Notes: a model not told the origin generated them from the letters alone. Shown: positions 1-9,798, counted from the first letter of the stretch. The stretch: DNA of 64,000 nt from Clostridiaceae bacterium M8S5 (GCA_029227815.1 CP118523.1:1798001-1862000); one strand, 5' to 3'. Numbers and translations are program-made.

Positions 1-16
1 CTAAAACTTATAAATC

Positions 17-25
17 TGATATAAT
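17..25 (+). promoter_or_regulatory. candidate extended -10 for topA
   Basis: A TATAAT hexamer at 20-25 is preceded by TG one base upstream (17-18), giving an extended -10, 31 bases before the chosen topA start. A -35 box at normal spacing would fall at or before the window edge, so only half of the promoter can be judged. The same TGA-hexamer layout recurs at rpsB, rimP and rpsO. Confidence 0.4.
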
Positions 26-56
26 AACTCACGTTATGATGTTGGAGGTGAATGAT

Positions 57-2144
57 TTGGCAAAAACTTTAGTTATAGTTGAGTCACCAGCTAAAGCAAA
101 AACTATAGGTAAATTTTTAGGTAGCAAATATAAAATAAAGGCATCAGTTGGACACGTTAGGGATTTGCCAAAGAGTAAGCTTGGCATAGATATCGAAGAC
201 GAATTCAGACCTAGATATATCACAATCAGAGGGAAGGGCGAAATACTAAGTGATCTAAAAAGAGAAGTAAAAAAGGCAGATAAAGTATTATTGGCAACTG
301 ACCCTGATAGAGAAGGAGAAGCTATATCTTGGCATTTAGCCAATGCTCTTAAAATAGATGAAACAGATAGCATTAGAATAGAATTTAACGAAATAACAAA
401 AACTGCAATAAAAAAAGCAGTTAAAAATCCAAGAAAAATAAACAACAATTTAGTAGATGCACAGCAAGCTAGAAGAATACTAGATAGATTAGTTGGTTAT
501 AAAATAAGTCCACTTCTTTGGAAAAAAATCAGAAAAGGCTTAAGTGCAGGTAGAGTTCAATCGGTTGCAACAAAGCTTATATGTGACAGAGAAAAAGAGA
601 TAGGCAAATTTAAGCCTGAAGAATACTGGACAATAAGTGCTATATTAAAAAAGGGTAAAAGTGAATTTGATGCGTTTTTTATAGGAACTTTGGAAGAAGG
701 CAAAGTTAAAAAGCTAGAACTTAAAAATGAAGCAGATGCAAAAAAAGTACTAGATGGGGTAAACAAAGAAGATTTTTTAGTGTTAGACATAAAGAAGTCA
801 ACTAAAAAAAGAAATCCCTATAAGCCATATACAACAAGTAGCTTACAGCAAGACGCATTTAATAGATTAAACTTTGCAACAAAGAAGACAATGCGTATAG
901 CACAACAACTCTATGAAGGTATAGATTTAAAGAAAAAAGAAGGTACAGTAGGATTAATTTCGTATATTAGAACTGACTCAACAAGGATATCAGATGAAGC
1001 CGCAGAAAAAGTAAAAGAGTATATCTTAAGCGAATTAGGAGAAGAATATTATGCAAAAGTAAAAAAGGTAGAAAAAAAGGCTAAAAAAGATATTCAAGAT
1101 GCCCACGAATGTATAAGACCTACATATGTAGATAAAACACCAGCAAGCATAAAAGAACATTTGAGCAGGGATCAATATAGGCTTTATAGTTTGATATGGC
1201 AAAGATTTGTTGCGAGTCAGATGAGCCCATCAGAGCTAGAAACAACTACAATTAAAACAAAATCAAATGAATATGTGTTCAAATCAAACTATTCTAAATT
1301 ACTATTCGATGGATTTACTAAGATATATAAAATAAACTCTGATGATAAAAAGGTCAAAGCGATAAATGTAGAGAAAGATGAAAAACTAAAGGCAAAAGAG
1401 GTTACTTCTAAACAGCATTTTACGCAACCGCCACCAAGATTTTCAGAAGCTACACTAGTTAAAACAATGGAAGAGTTAGGGATAGGTAGACCAGCAACTT
1501 ATGCACCTATCATTAGTACGATACTAGGTAGGAACTATATAGTACTAGAGAATAAGTATCTTGCGCCTACAGAATTAGGGTTTATAGTTACAGATCTGCT
1601 GGAGGATTACTTTAAAAATATAGTAAATGAAGAATTCACAGCAAAAATGGAGCAAGATTTAGACAAAGTTGAAGCAGGACAGTTATCGTGGATAGACGTA
1701 GTTGCTAACTTCTATGACAATTTTAAAAATGACTTAGAAGTAGCAGAAAAAGAAATTGAAGCAATAGAGATTAAAGATGAAGAAACAGATGTTATATGCG
1801 ATAAATGTGGAAGAAATATGGTAATAAAACATGGGCGCTACGGTAAATTCTTAGCATGTCCTGGATATCCAGAGTGCAAGAACACTAAACCATTAGTAAA
1901 AGACATAGGAGTGAAGTGTCCAAAGTGTGACGGAGATATAGTACAGAGAAGATCAAAAAGAGGTAGAACTTTTTATGGATGCTCGAATTATCCAGAGTGT
2001 GACTTTGTAACATGGAACATCCCAGTAAAGGAAAAATGTCCTAGTTGTAGCGGTATATTAGTTAAAAAAGGTGGAAAAAAAGGCGAATTTCTAGAGTGTA
2101 TAGATTGCAAAACAAAAGTAGAACAAAAACAGGATAATGGTTAA
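57..2144 (+). CDS. topA: DNA topoisomerase I (type IA)
   Basis: Relaxes negatively supercoiled DNA through a transient 5'-phosphotyrosine link. The Toprim domain opens the protein: LVIVESPAKAK carries the catalytic Glu near residue 9, and DPDREGEA holds the Mg-binding acids. The active-site Tyr is in SYIRTDS near residue 303. Three four-Cys zinc ribbons end the protein (CDKCG...CPGYPEC, CPKC...CSNYPEC, CPSC...CIDC). A length of about 695 residues matches Bacillus TopA. I chose the TTG at 57 because GGAGGTG at 44-50 sits six bases upstream and the protein then begins MAKTLVIVES; an ATG at 36 has no ribosome site. codY follows after 27 bases, a shortened form of the Bacillus topA-trmFO-xerC-hslVU-codY order. 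Confidence 0.97.
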   Translation: MAKTLVIVESPAKAKTIGKFLGSKYKIKASVGHVRDLPKSKLGIDIEDEFRPRYITIRGKGEILSDLKREVKKADKVLLATDPDREGEAISWHLANALKIDETDSIRIEFNEITKTAIKKAVKNPRKINNNLVDAQQARRILDRLVGYKISPLLWKKIRKGLSAGRVQSVATKLICDREKEIGKFKPEEYWTISAILKKGKSEFDAFFIGTLEEGKVKKLELKNEADAKKVLDGVNKEDFLVLDIKKSTKKRNPYKPYTTSSLQQDAFNRLNFATKKTMRIAQQLYEGIDLKKKEGTVGLISYIRTDSTRISDEAAEKVKEYILSELGEEYYAKVKKVEKKAKKDIQDAHECIRPTYVDKTPASIKEHLSRDQYRLYSLIWQRFVASQMSPSELETTTIKTKSNEYVFKSNYSKLLFDGFTKIYKINSDDKKVKAINVEKDEKLKAKEVTSKQHFTQPPPRFSEATLVKTMEELGIGRPATYAPIISTILGRNYIVLENKYLAPTELGFIVTDLLEDYFKNIVNEEFTAKMEQDLDKVEAGQLSWIDVVANFYDNFKNDLEVAEKEIEAIEIKDEETDVICDKCGRNMVIKHGRYGKFLACPGYPECKNTKPLVKDIGVKCPKCDGDIVQRRSKRGRTFYGCSNYPECDFVTWNIPVKEKCPSCSGILVKKGGKKGEFLECIDCKTKVEQKQDNG

Positions 2145-2171
2145 AATTATTACAAAAGGAGGATGTGCCTT

Positions 2172-2954
2172 ATGGGAGAAAGTCTGTTAATGAAAACTAG
2201 AAGGTTAAATAAAATTCTTCAAAATACAGGAGGAAAACCCGTTTCATTTGATGAGATAAGCAGAACATTAAGCGAAATCTTACAAGCGAATGTATATATT
2301 GCTAGTAGAAAAGGGAGAGTATTAGGATTTTATTTGTCTAGTGGATTTGATTGCAGCATAATTGAGAATGAAGTAGTAGAAGAAAGAAGATTTCCAGACA
2401 AATATAACGACGAGCTATTGAAGATTAGTACAACGCAAGAAAACATACAAGAAAAACCTGAGTGTGTATTTGACGATATATCTAAATGTGACTATCCTAA
2501 CAAGATATGCACAGTTATTCCGATAATAAGCTCTAATGGAAGGCTAGGAACGCTAGTATTAGCACGCTTTGGTGTTAATTTTACTGAGGAAGATTTAATT
2601 TTAGCAGAGTATAGTGCCACAGTTGTAGGTATGGAGATTATAAGAGCTAAAAATGAGCAAATAGAGCATGAAATGAGAAAGAAGGCAATAGTACAGATGG
2701 CAATAGGAACGCTTTCTTATTCAGAGTTAGAAGCCGTAGAACACATATTTAATGAGTTAGATGGCAACGAAGGTCTCTTAGTAGCAAGTAAAATAGCTGA
2801 CAGAGTTGGTATAACAAGATCTGTAATAGTAAATGCATTACGAAAATTTGAAAGTGCAGGAGTTATAGAATCAAGGTCATTAGGAATGAAAGGGACATTT
2901 ATAAAGATACTTAATGACAGATTGCTCGATGAATTAGAAAAAATTAAAGGATAA
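2172..2954 (+). CDS. codY: GTP/branched-chain amino acid sensing repressor CodY
   Basis: Global nutritional regulator of low-GC Gram-positives. In Bacillus it binds GTP and branched-chain amino acids and represses many genes, including fla/che. The N-terminal two-thirds is the GAF-type sensor with the family opening ([21 protein letters not shown]). The winged helix-turn-helix lies at about residues 204-250 ([18 protein letters not shown], then GMKGTFI). The length of 260 residues matches B. subtilis CodY (259). The start at 2172 is set by AAAGGAGG at 2155-2162; an ATG at 2163 abuts that site and is unlikely. The gene ends in a terminator and lies just upstream of the motility operon. Confidence 0.97.
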   Translation: MGESLLMKTRRLNKILQNTGGKPVSFDEISRTLSEILQANVYIASRKGRVLGFYLSSGFDCSIIENEVVEERRFPDKYNDELLKISTTQENIQEKPECVFDDISKCDYPNKICTVIPIISSNGRLGTLVLARFGVNFTEEDLILAEYSATVVGMEIIRAKNEQIEHEMRKKAIVQMAIGTLSYSELEAVEHIFNELDGNEGLLVASKIADRVGITRSVIVNALRKFESAGVIESRSLGMKGTFIKILNDRLLDELEKIKG

Positions 2955-2990
2955 AAACTAGTGGGAAACCATTAGTTTTTTTATTTTTTT
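2954..2990 (+). terminator. intrinsic terminator after codY
   Basis: An 11-bp stem (AAAACTAGTGG / CCATTAGTTTT, one G-T wobble) is closed by a GAAA tetraloop and runs into a long T-rich tract. It begins at the codY stop codon and separates codY from the motility operon. Confidence 0.9.
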
Positions 2991-3536
2991 GTCATTTAGA
3001 GGGGGAAAAATTTACCATAAAATTGTAGATATAAGTTGCAATTATAACAATATTAGCAGTTGAACGTATACTTAAAATAGCCAAATTTGAATAAGTCTAT
3101 AGTCCCAAATGAATAGTAAAACTAAGGTTAAAGATAAAAAAAATGAGTATTTTTGGTAAAATAGTCCTTATTGACTATGTCTATAATCAAGGGATAACAG
3201 TATAATAGTTCTAAGATAAGTATTTTGTCGTTGAGAGTTAGAGATAGACATAAAATGATAAAATATTTGTCAAAAAAATACAATAATATAGTAAAAATCA
3301 ATCATTGTATTCATTTTAATCAAAATTAAATAAAGGATTTTTACTTATATTATAGAAATAAGTAATAAAATATTTAAATTTCAGAAATATAAATATAATA
3401 TAGTGCTAGAATTTGAAACAAAAAAGGTTAAAATGTAAACAAAATATCAAATATGACCTTAAACTGTAATATAAATAGCTGAAATTTAATATGTAAGTAC
3501 GGATTACAAAATTAATGCTGAAAAGGTGGTTTACGA
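2991..3536 (+). other. gene-free control region upstream of the fla/che operon
   Basis: About 545 very A+T-rich bases with no credible reading frame. It must hold the promoter(s) of the operon that begins at flgB, but I see no -35/-10 pair of good quality. TATAAT hexamers occur at 3201-3206 and 3394-3399 without a good -35 at 16-18 bases, and TTGAAA is at 3413-3418. A CodY-box-like palindrome is at 3376-3390. No c-di-GMP riboswitch core was recognised. Confidence 0.6.
3376..3390 (+). promoter_or_regulatory. candidate CodY-binding box
   Basis: AAATTTCAGAAATAT matches 12 of 15 positions of the CodY consensus AATTTTCWGAAAATT as known from Bacillus and Lactococcus. It contains the perfect inverted repeat ATTTC-A-GAAAT. 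It overlaps the upstream side of a TATAAT at 3394-3399 and lies about 150 bases before flgB. B. subtilis CodY is known to repress the fla/che operon, so the position makes sense; binding is inference. Confidence 0.45.
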
Positions 3537-3941
3537 ATGTTTAATATTGCTTATGATAATGTCAATTTTTTAAAACAGGCATTAGACGGATCGTGGAAAC
3601 GAAATGAGATAATTAATAACAATATTGCCAACGTTAACACTCCTGGCTTTAAAAGGTCAAGAGTACAGTTTGAAGGTATATTATCAAAACAACTTAGTAA
3701 AGATGATTTCGAGCTACAAACTACGAATAACAATCATATAGGTATTAATGGAAATGGTGAATTTAAGCCTCTTATTAGCAAAGACAAAAGCTTTTCGACA
3801 AGACTAGATGGCAACAATGTTAACATTGATATAGAAAATAGCGAATCATCCAAAAACTACGTATATTACGTGTCAGTACTAAAACAAATGGATAGCCAAT
3901 TTAAAAGACTAAAAAATATAGTAAGTGATGGGAGGAAATAA
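3537..3941 (+). CDS. flgB: flagellar proximal rod protein FlgB
   Basis: Rod subunit placed next to the MS-ring, exported by the flagellar type III apparatus. The N-terminal rod motif NNNIANVNTPGFKR is at about residues 26-40, and the length (134) is typical. The ATG follows AAGGTGG. This is the first gene of the long fla/che operon, and flgC begins three bases after its stop, the usual pairing. Confidence 0.97.
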   Translation: MFNIAYDNVNFLKQALDGSWKRNEIINNNIANVNTPGFKRSRVQFEGILSKQLSKDDFELQTTNNNHIGINGNGEFKPLISKDKSFSTRLDGNNVNIDIENSESSKNYVYYVSVLKQMDSQFKRLKNIVSDGRK

Positions 3942-3944
3942 TTG

Positions 3945-4379
3945 ATGGGGTTATTCAATTCTATTAATATCAGTGCAACAGGTTTATCAGCAGAAAGAAC
4001 TAGAATGGAAGTCATATCAAAAAATATAGCAAATGCCAATACAACAAGGACAAGCAGTGGCGGACCTTACAGAAGGCAGATTGCAATTTTTAAAGAGAAG
4101 AGCGGTCAATCATTTGCAGATATTTTGAATGGTAAAACGAAAGGAACAAATAAAGGAGTAAGATTATCAAAAATAGCAGAAGATGAATCTCCGTTAAAAA
4201 GAGTATATGATCCAGGACATCCAGATGCAGACCAACAAGGCTATGTTCAGATGCCTAATGTTGATGTAATAAAAGAAATGGTTGATATGATAACAGCTAC
4301 AAGAGCATACGAAGCAAATGTCACAGCAATGAACGCAACTAAATCAATGGCACTTAAAGCGCTTGATATAGGAAGATAA
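3945..4379 (+). CDS. flgC: flagellar proximal rod protein FlgC
   Basis: Second proximal rod subunit. It shows the N-terminal motif ISATGLSAERTRMEVISKNI, the internal YVQMPNVD, and a C-terminal helical segment (MVDMITATRAYEANV) shared by rod and hook proteins. GGAGG at 3931-3935 fits the ATG at 3945 better than the TTG at 3942. The product is 144 residues, normal for FlgC. Confidence 0.97.
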   Translation: MGLFNSINISATGLSAERTRMEVISKNIANANTTRTSSGGPYRRQIAIFKEKSGQSFADILNGKTKGTNKGVRLSKIAEDESPLKRVYDPGHPDADQQGYVQMPNVDVIKEMVDMITATRAYEANVTAMNATKSMALKALDIGR

Positions 4380-4398
4380 TATATAGGAGGAAGTTTTG

Positions 4399-4698
4399 AT
4401 GAGTATTAACTCTATAAATAAAATCGACTTGACACAAACGGGCTTAATAAATAAAAACACTAAAATAACAACAAAAGATAATTCATTCATGAAGTATTTA
4501 GACAATGCACTCAGCAAAGTAAATGATATCCAAAGCGAGTCAGAATATCAAGACAAAATGTTAGCAACTGGTGAAATAGAGAACTTACACGATGTTACCA
4601 TTGCTTCTAATAAAGCAGATATAGCATTACAATTAACATTAACTGTGAGAAATAAGATAATAGACGCGTATAAAGAAATAATGAGAATGCAAGTTTAG
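4399..4698 (+). CDS. fliE: flagellar hook-basal body protein FliE
   Basis: Small junction protein between the MS-ring and the rod, needed early in export. It has 99 residues. The C-terminal region (DVTIASNKADIALQLTLTVRNKIIDAYKEIMRMQV, given here only as a region) is the conserved FliE helix pair with ASNKADIAL at its core. AGGAGG at 4385-4390 supports the ATG at 4399. It sits in the standard flgB-flgC-fliE-fliF order. Confidence 0.95.
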   Translation: MSINSINKIDLTQTGLINKNTKITTKDNSFMKYLDNALSKVNDIQSESEYQDKMLATGEIENLHDVTIASNKADIALQLTLTVRNKIIDAYKEIMRMQV

Positions 4699-4721
4699 AA
4701 GTAGCAAAATGAGGTGATGGA

Positions 4722-6242
4722 GTGGGAGATACTGTAGAAAAGGCTAAACAGCAGATGATGAATTTTTGGAAAGAACTAGATAGAAAAAGAAAAATAAGAC
4801 TTGGCATAACTTGCGGACTAATATTATTGGGCATTACAATATTTATATTGTACATAACAAAAGAAGATTACGAGGTACTGTATCAAGACTTAAGCTTAAA
4901 AGATACAGCGCAGATAACTAAAAAGTTAGATGAATTGAATATAAAATGGAAGAATGGCGAATCAACAAATACGATCCTTGTACCTACAGATGTTAAAAAC
5001 AAGGTCAAAATAAACTTGGCATATGAAGGGCTTCCAAAAGAAGGATATAGCGTAATAGATGCTTTTAATGATACAAGTTGGACTATGACCGAGTATGAAA
5101 AAAAAGAGAGAATAAAAGAAGCTAGAACGAATGAGCTTGAAGAAACATTAGCAGATATAGAAGGCATAGATGAAGCTAGAATAAGCCTTGATATTCCAGA
5201 AGAATCACAATTCTTCCAAAAAGAATTACAAGGAACTGCCTCAGTGTACATAAGGTATTCTGATAATATGCCTTTACAAGATGATAAGATTATAGCTATC
5301 AAAAACTTGGTAGCAGGAGGTTTTAAGAATCTAAAACCAGAGTTCGTATCAGTAGTAGATCATAATGGTAAACCATATATTGTAGAGGATGGAAAAGAGC
5401 ATCAATTTAGTGCAAATGAGCAACTCAATCTCAAATATAGTTCAGAGATAATGCTCAATAATAGTATCAAGAAATTTTTAGAGAATTTGTTTGGTCAAGG
5501 AAACGTTGATGTAAGAACAAATATCAAAATGAATTTTGACAGCGAAAGCACAAGCATAGTCCAGTTTTCTCCTCCAGTAGAAGGTAAAAGCGAAGGATTA
5601 GTAAGATCTATGCAAAAAATAAAAGAATATGCAGCTAATGGTGAAGCAGGTGGACCGGCTGGAACAGAGTCGAATGTTAATGACACAATAGACTATGTTA
5701 CTAAAGATAAAGATAAAAATAACTATGAAAAAGCCAGTGATACAATCAACTATGAACTGAATCAGATAAATAGGGAAATAAAGAAAAATCCTGGTGAAAT
5801 TAGTTCGCTTACAGTAGCGATCATAATAAATGAAGAAGCTATAGAAGATGGTCAACTTTCAAGCGAAGGAAAAAAAGAAATAGAAGAATTAGTCTATGCA
5901 GCCACAGGTATAGACACACAAAAAGTAATAGTAAATGCAGGTAAATTTAGAAACAAAGTTAATACATTTGATAAAGAAATAGATGCGAGAAGTGATAATC
6001 TGATGTTATATGCATTAATAGGTGGAGCATTAATTATATTATTAGCAGCAGGAGGTATATTAGTAGCTAGAAATAGAGCTAAGAAGAGACAGCAGTTGTT
6101 AGATGAAAGATTTGCAGAAAATGAAATAGAAGATATAGAATATCAAGAAAAATCAGGTTTCAGAGAGCAAATAGATGGATTTGTTGATAAAAAACCTGAT
6201 GCAGTAGCACAATTACTAAGAAGCTGGTTAAGTGATGAATAG
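4722..6242 (+). CDS. fliF: flagellar MS-ring protein FliF
   Basis: Inner-membrane ring on which the rod, switch and export gate assemble. It has 506 residues. One transmembrane helix lies near residues 26-45 and a second near 425-447 (MLYALIGGALIILL), with the periplasmic ring-building domains between them. The C-terminal tail, rich in charged residues, would bind FliG. The GTG start follows GAGGTGA at 4711-4717. fliG follows at once. Confidence 0.97.
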   Translation: MGDTVEKAKQQMMNFWKELDRKRKIRLGITCGLILLGITIFILYITKEDYEVLYQDLSLKDTAQITKKLDELNIKWKNGESTNTILVPTDVKNKVKINLAYEGLPKEGYSVIDAFNDTSWTMTEYEKKERIKEARTNELEETLADIEGIDEARISLDIPEESQFFQKELQGTASVYIRYSDNMPLQDDKIIAIKNLVAGGFKNLKPEFVSVVDHNGKPYIVEDGKEHQFSANEQLNLKYSSEIMLNNSIKKFLENLFGQGNVDVRTNIKMNFDSESTSIVQFSPPVEGKSEGLVRSMQKIKEYAANGEAGGPAGTESNVNDTIDYVTKDKDKNNYEKASDTINYELNQINREIKKNPGEISSLTVAIIINEEAIEDGQLSSEGKKEIEELVYAATGIDTQKVIVNAGKFRNKVNTFDKEIDARSDNLMLYALIGGALIILLAAGGILVARNRAKKRQQLLDERFAENEIEDIEYQEKSGFREQIDGFVDKKPDAVAQLLRSWLSDE

Positions 6243-6253
6243 AGGTGAAAGAT

Positions 6254-7261
6254 GTGACTAAAACTAGAGAATTTACAGGTAAGCAAAAAGCAGCAATATT
6301 ATTAATAGCTCTTGGCCCACAAAAATCAGCTGATATATTCAAACATCTTAAAGAAGATGAGATAGAGGAGTTAACACTAGAAATTGCAAATATGAGAAAG
6401 GTTTCACCAGAAGAGAAAGAAGCAGTTCTTCAAGATTTTTACCAATTGTGTTTGGCTCAAGAGTATATTTCAGAGGGTGGTATAGACTATGCAAAAGATG
6501 TTCTAGAGAGAGCTTTAGGTTCTCAAAAGGCTGTCAATATAATTAATAAATTGACTACATCATTACAGGTTAGACCATTTGAATTCATAAGAAAAGCTGA
6601 TTCAAGTCAAATATTAAATTATATACAACAAGAGCATCCACAGACGATAGCATTGATATTAGCGTATCTAACACCTATCCAAGCTGGGCAAATATTATCA
6701 AATTTACCACTGGATGTACAGTCAGAGGTTGCTAGGCGTATTTCAGTGATGGATAGAACATCACCAGAAATAATAAAAGAAATAGAGAGAATATTAGAGA
6801 GCAAATTTTCTACTATGGTTTCACAGGATTACACAAGTGCAGGAGGAATACAGTCTATTGTTTCTATACTTAATTCTGTAGACAGAGGAACAGAGAAACA
6901 TATCTTAGAAGAATTAGAAAACAGAGATGCAGAACTTTCAGAGGAAATCAGAAGAAGAATGTTTGTATTCGAGGATATTGTTTCATTAGAGCCTAGATAT
7001 GTTCAGAGATTTGCTAGAGAAATCGACAACAATCAATGGGCTATTGCACTTAAGAGTGCTAGTGAAGAGGTTAAAGAGGTTATATACAGCAACATGTCCA
7101 AACGTTTAGTAGAAATGATAAAAGAGGACATGGAGTTTATGGGCCCTGTAAGATTAAAAGACATAGAAGAAGCACAGCAAAATATTGTTAATGTAATAAG
7201 AAAACTTGAAGAAGAAGGCGAAATAGTTACTCCGAGAGGAGGCGAAGAGTTAGTTGTCTAA
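6254..7261 (+). CDS. fliG: flagellar motor switch protein FliG
   Basis: Rotor component that binds FliF and takes torque from the MotAB stator. It has 335 residues. The N-terminal FliF-binding part begins GKQKAAILLIALG. The middle domain carries the hallmark EHPQTIALIL near residue 125, and the C-terminal torque helix has the charged run SEEIRRRMFVFEDI. AGAGGTGA at 6241-6248 favours the GTG at 6254. The 3' end overlaps fliH by 8 bases, suggesting translational coupling. Confidence 0.98.
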   Translation: MTKTREFTGKQKAAILLIALGPQKSADIFKHLKEDEIEELTLEIANMRKVSPEEKEAVLQDFYQLCLAQEYISEGGIDYAKDVLERALGSQKAVNIINKLTTSLQVRPFEFIRKADSSQILNYIQQEHPQTIALILAYLTPIQAGQILSNLPLDVQSEVARRISVMDRTSPEIIKEIERILESKFSTMVSQDYTSAGGIQSIVSILNSVDRGTEKHILEELENRDAELSEEIRRRMFVFEDIVSLEPRYVQRFAREIDNNQWAIALKSASEEVKEVIYSNMSKRLVEMIKEDMEFMGPVRLKDIEEAQQNIVNVIRKLEEEGEIVTPRGGEELVV

Positions 7262-8003
7262 TATTATTAAATCATCTTTTGTAATAATGAATGAAGTAAG
7301 AGAAGCAAAGAAACCAGAAAAACCTAAAATAGACTATGAAAAATTAGCTAAAGAAAAGAGTGAAAAAATACTCATAGGCGCACAAAATAAAGCTAGTGAC
7401 ATATTAGCAGAAGCACAAGAAAAAAGTGATTCGAAACTTGAGCAGGCAAATAAAGAGGCAGAAGATATCATTAATAATGCTAACCAAAAAGTAGAAGAAG
7501 TACTAGCAGATGCAATGGCTAAGGGTCAAAAAGATGGTTATCAAACTGGCTATAATGAAGGCAAAGAAATCTCAGATGGACTAATAGATGAAGCTAATGA
7601 TATAAAAAGAGAGATTCTAAAAACTAGAAAAGAATATATAGATAATCTAGAGCCAGAGATTATCAATCTAGTGCTTAATATGTGTCAGGCAGTATTAAAC
7701 AAAAGCCTAGAAGAAGATAAAGATTTAATAATGCCTATAATATATAAAGGCTTAGAGAGTCTAAACCTTAGTGACAACTTAACTATAATAGTATCTGATG
7801 AAGATTATGATATAGTCAATGATTCAAAAAACAAGATACTGTCAAGAGCGAGTTTAGTGGAGAATCTATCAATTAAAATTGATAGAAAATTTACTAAAGG
7901 AGACTGCACTATAGAATCAGAATATGGAACAGTAAATTGTAGTTTAGATATTCAAAAGAAAAAATTAGAAGAAGCAATAATACAGTTGTTAAAGAGTGAG
8001 TGA
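7254..8003 (+). CDS. fliH: flagellar assembly protein FliH
   Basis: Peripheral stalk and regulator of the FliI export ATPase. It has 249 residues, an Ala/Glu/Lys-rich coiled coil over about residues 30-110, and a C-terminal V/A-ATPase subunit E-like domain. The family is weakly conserved; length, coiled coil and position between fliG and fliI carry the call. The TTG start lies inside the fliG end and is served by AGGAGGCG at 7237-7244. Confidence 0.9.
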   Translation: MSNIIKSSFVIMNEVREAKKPEKPKIDYEKLAKEKSEKILIGAQNKASDILAEAQEKSDSKLEQANKEAEDIINNANQKVEEVLADAMAKGQKDGYQTGYNEGKEISDGLIDEANDIKREILKTRKEYIDNLEPEIINLVLNMCQAVLNKSLEEDKDLIMPIIYKGLESLNLSDNLTIIVSDEDYDIVNDSKNKILSRASLVENLSIKIDRKFTKGDCTIESEYGTVNCSLDIQKKKLEEAIIQLLKSE

Positions 8004-8007
8004 TAAT

Positions 8008-9321
8008 ATGGCGTTAGTAGATTTAAACAAATACATTGAGGCAATAAATGAGGCTAATCTCTTAGAATTCGGGGGCAAAGTTACTAGAGTAACAGGTCTT
8101 ACAATAGAGTCTAACGGTCCGTTAGCTAAAATAGGAGAATTATGCCATATATATACCATAAATAAGGACAAGCCTATATTAGCAGAAGTAGTAGGATTTA
8201 AAAAAGATAAAATATTATTAATGCCTTTAGGAGATATGGAAGGAATAGGACCAGGTAGTATAGTCAAAGCATGTGGTCATAGCCTGAGAGTTAAAGTTAG
8301 TGGTAAGCTCATAGGAAGAGTTCTTGATGGTTTAGGTAATCCAATAGATGGGAAGCCAGAAATAGAAAGTAACAATTATTATCCAGTACTCAATTCTCCA
8401 CCAAATCCTCTAAAAAGAAAGAGGATACAAGAAGTCTTACCGCTGGGAGTAAAAGCAATAGATGGTTTTTTAACATGTGGTAAAGGACAAAGGATAGGTG
8501 TATTTGCAGGAAGTGGAGTTGGTAAAAGTACGTTGATGGGTATGATAGCAAGAAATTCGACAGCTGATATAAATGTCATAGCGCTTATTGGTGAGAGAGG
8601 CAGAGAGGTAAGAGAATTCCTAGAAAATGATCTAAAAGAAGAGGGATTAGAAAAATCAGTATTAATAGTAGCTACTTCAGATCAACCAGCATTAGTTAGA
8701 CTAAAAGGAGCGTTACTTGCAACTGCCATAGCAGAATATTTTAGAGATAAAGGTAAAAACGTAATGTTATTCATGGATTCAGTTACAAGGTTTTCTATGG
8801 CACAAAGAGAAGTTGGGCTAGCTATAGGAGAACCTCCAGTAACAAAAGGTTTTACACCATCAGTATTTGCAGTATTACCAAAGCTATTAGAGAGAGCAGG
8901 TACATCAGATAAAGGGACTATAACCGCACTTTATACAGTTTTAGTGGATGGAGATGACATGAATGAGCCTATAACAGACGCAGTTAGAGGAATATTAGAT
9001 GGACATATAGTCTTATCAAGAGATTTTGCTAACAAAAACCATTATCCAGCAATAGATGTATTAGCGAGTATAAGTAGGGTAATGCCAAATATTTCTGAGA
9101 AAGAACACCAATTAAAATCAAGCAAGCTAAAAGACATAATGGCAGTATACAGAGATAAAGAGGACTTAGTTAATATTGGTGCATATAACAGTGGAAGTAA
9201 TCCAAAGTTAGATAAAGCATTAGAGATAATAGACGATATAAATGGCTTCTTAAGGCAAGGTATTGATGATAAATATACATTCGAGGAAGTAATGAGTCTA
9301 TTATATGATATAAATGCTTAG
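8008..9321 (+). CDS. fliI: flagellum-specific export ATPase FliI
   Basis: Hexameric F1-beta-like ATPase energising flagellar type III export. The Walker A motif GVFAGSGVGKST is near residue 165, and the Walker B strand VMLFMDSVTRF is near 250, followed by GEPPVTKGFTPSVFA. With the ATG at 8008 the protein is 437 residues, as in B. subtilis FliI (438). A GTG at 7996 would add four residues but has no ribosome site; GAGTGAG at 7994-8000 serves the ATG. Confidence 0.98.
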   Translation: MALVDLNKYIEAINEANLLEFGGKVTRVTGLTIESNGPLAKIGELCHIYTINKDKPILAEVVGFKKDKILLMPLGDMEGIGPGSIVKACGHSLRVKVSGKLIGRVLDGLGNPIDGKPEIESNNYYPVLNSPPNPLKRKRIQEVLPLGVKAIDGFLTCGKGQRIGVFAGSGVGKSTLMGMIARNSTADINVIALIGERGREVREFLENDLKEEGLEKSVLIVATSDQPALVRLKGALLATAIAEYFRDKGKNVMLFMDSVTRFSMAQREVGLAIGEPPVTKGFTPSVFAVLPKLLERAGTSDKGTITALYTVLVDGDDMNEPITDAVRGILDGHIVLSRDFANKNHYPAIDVLASISRVMPNISEKEHQLKSSKLKDIMAVYRDKEDLVNIGAYNSGSNPKLDKALEIIDDINGFLRQGIDDKYTFEEVMSLLYDINA

Positions 9322-9350
9322 ATGATTATATCTATAATGAAGGTGAGTAG

Positions 9351-9785
9351 ATGAATAAATTCAAATTTAAATTACAAGGAATATTAAACTACAAGCAAGT
9401 TGTAGAAGACATGAAATCAGTAGAGCTAATAAATGCTAATGAAGAACTAAAAAATCAAGAGGAAATATTAGATAACACTATGAATCAAAAAGAGCATTTA
9501 AATAGACAAAAAAATGATACGAAACTTACAACTATTCAAAATCTTAGAAATATAAACACATTTATAAATGTAACAAATGAAAAAATAAAGAAACAAAACA
9601 AGATGGTGGAAACTGCTAAAGATATAGTAGATGAGAAAAAAGTAGAGCTAATTAATGCATCAAAAGATAAAAAAATACTAGAGAAATTAAAAACAAAAAA
9701 GTACAAAGAGTTTTTGGTCATTGAAAAGAGAAACGAAGAAAAAATAATTGATCAAATAAATAGCTTTAATAGTTGTAATATATAA
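9351..9785 (+). CDS. fliJ: flagellar export chaperone FliJ
   Basis: Small, almost wholly coiled-coil protein (144 residues) of the ATPase complex, corresponding to the gamma-like stalk. The sequence opens FKFKLQGILNYKQVVED, typical of FliJ, and is rich in Lys, Glu and Asn throughout. AAGGTGA precedes the ATG. The call rests on position after fliI, length and helical character. Confidence 0.9.
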   Translation: MNKFKFKLQGILNYKQVVEDMKSVELINANEELKNQEEILDNTMNQKEHLNRQKNDTKLTTIQNLRNINTFINVTNEKIKKQNKMVETAKDIVDEKKVELINASKDKKILEKLKTKKYKEFLVIEKRNEEKIIDQINSFNSCNI

Positions 9786-9798
9786 TGGAGGATAGTCT

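Noticed and set aside
2991..3536. Several TATAAT-like hexamers (3201, 3394) and a TTGACT at 3171 considered as the fla/che promoter.
   Set aside because: None pairs with a partner box at 16-18 bases. In such A+T-rich DNA single hexamers are expected by chance.
5495..5855. Minus-strand open frames antisense to fliF (and many similar ones elsewhere).
   Set aside because: They mirror the codon structure of the strong + strand gene, lack ribosome sites and encode low-complexity Ser/Phe/Ile-rich products.
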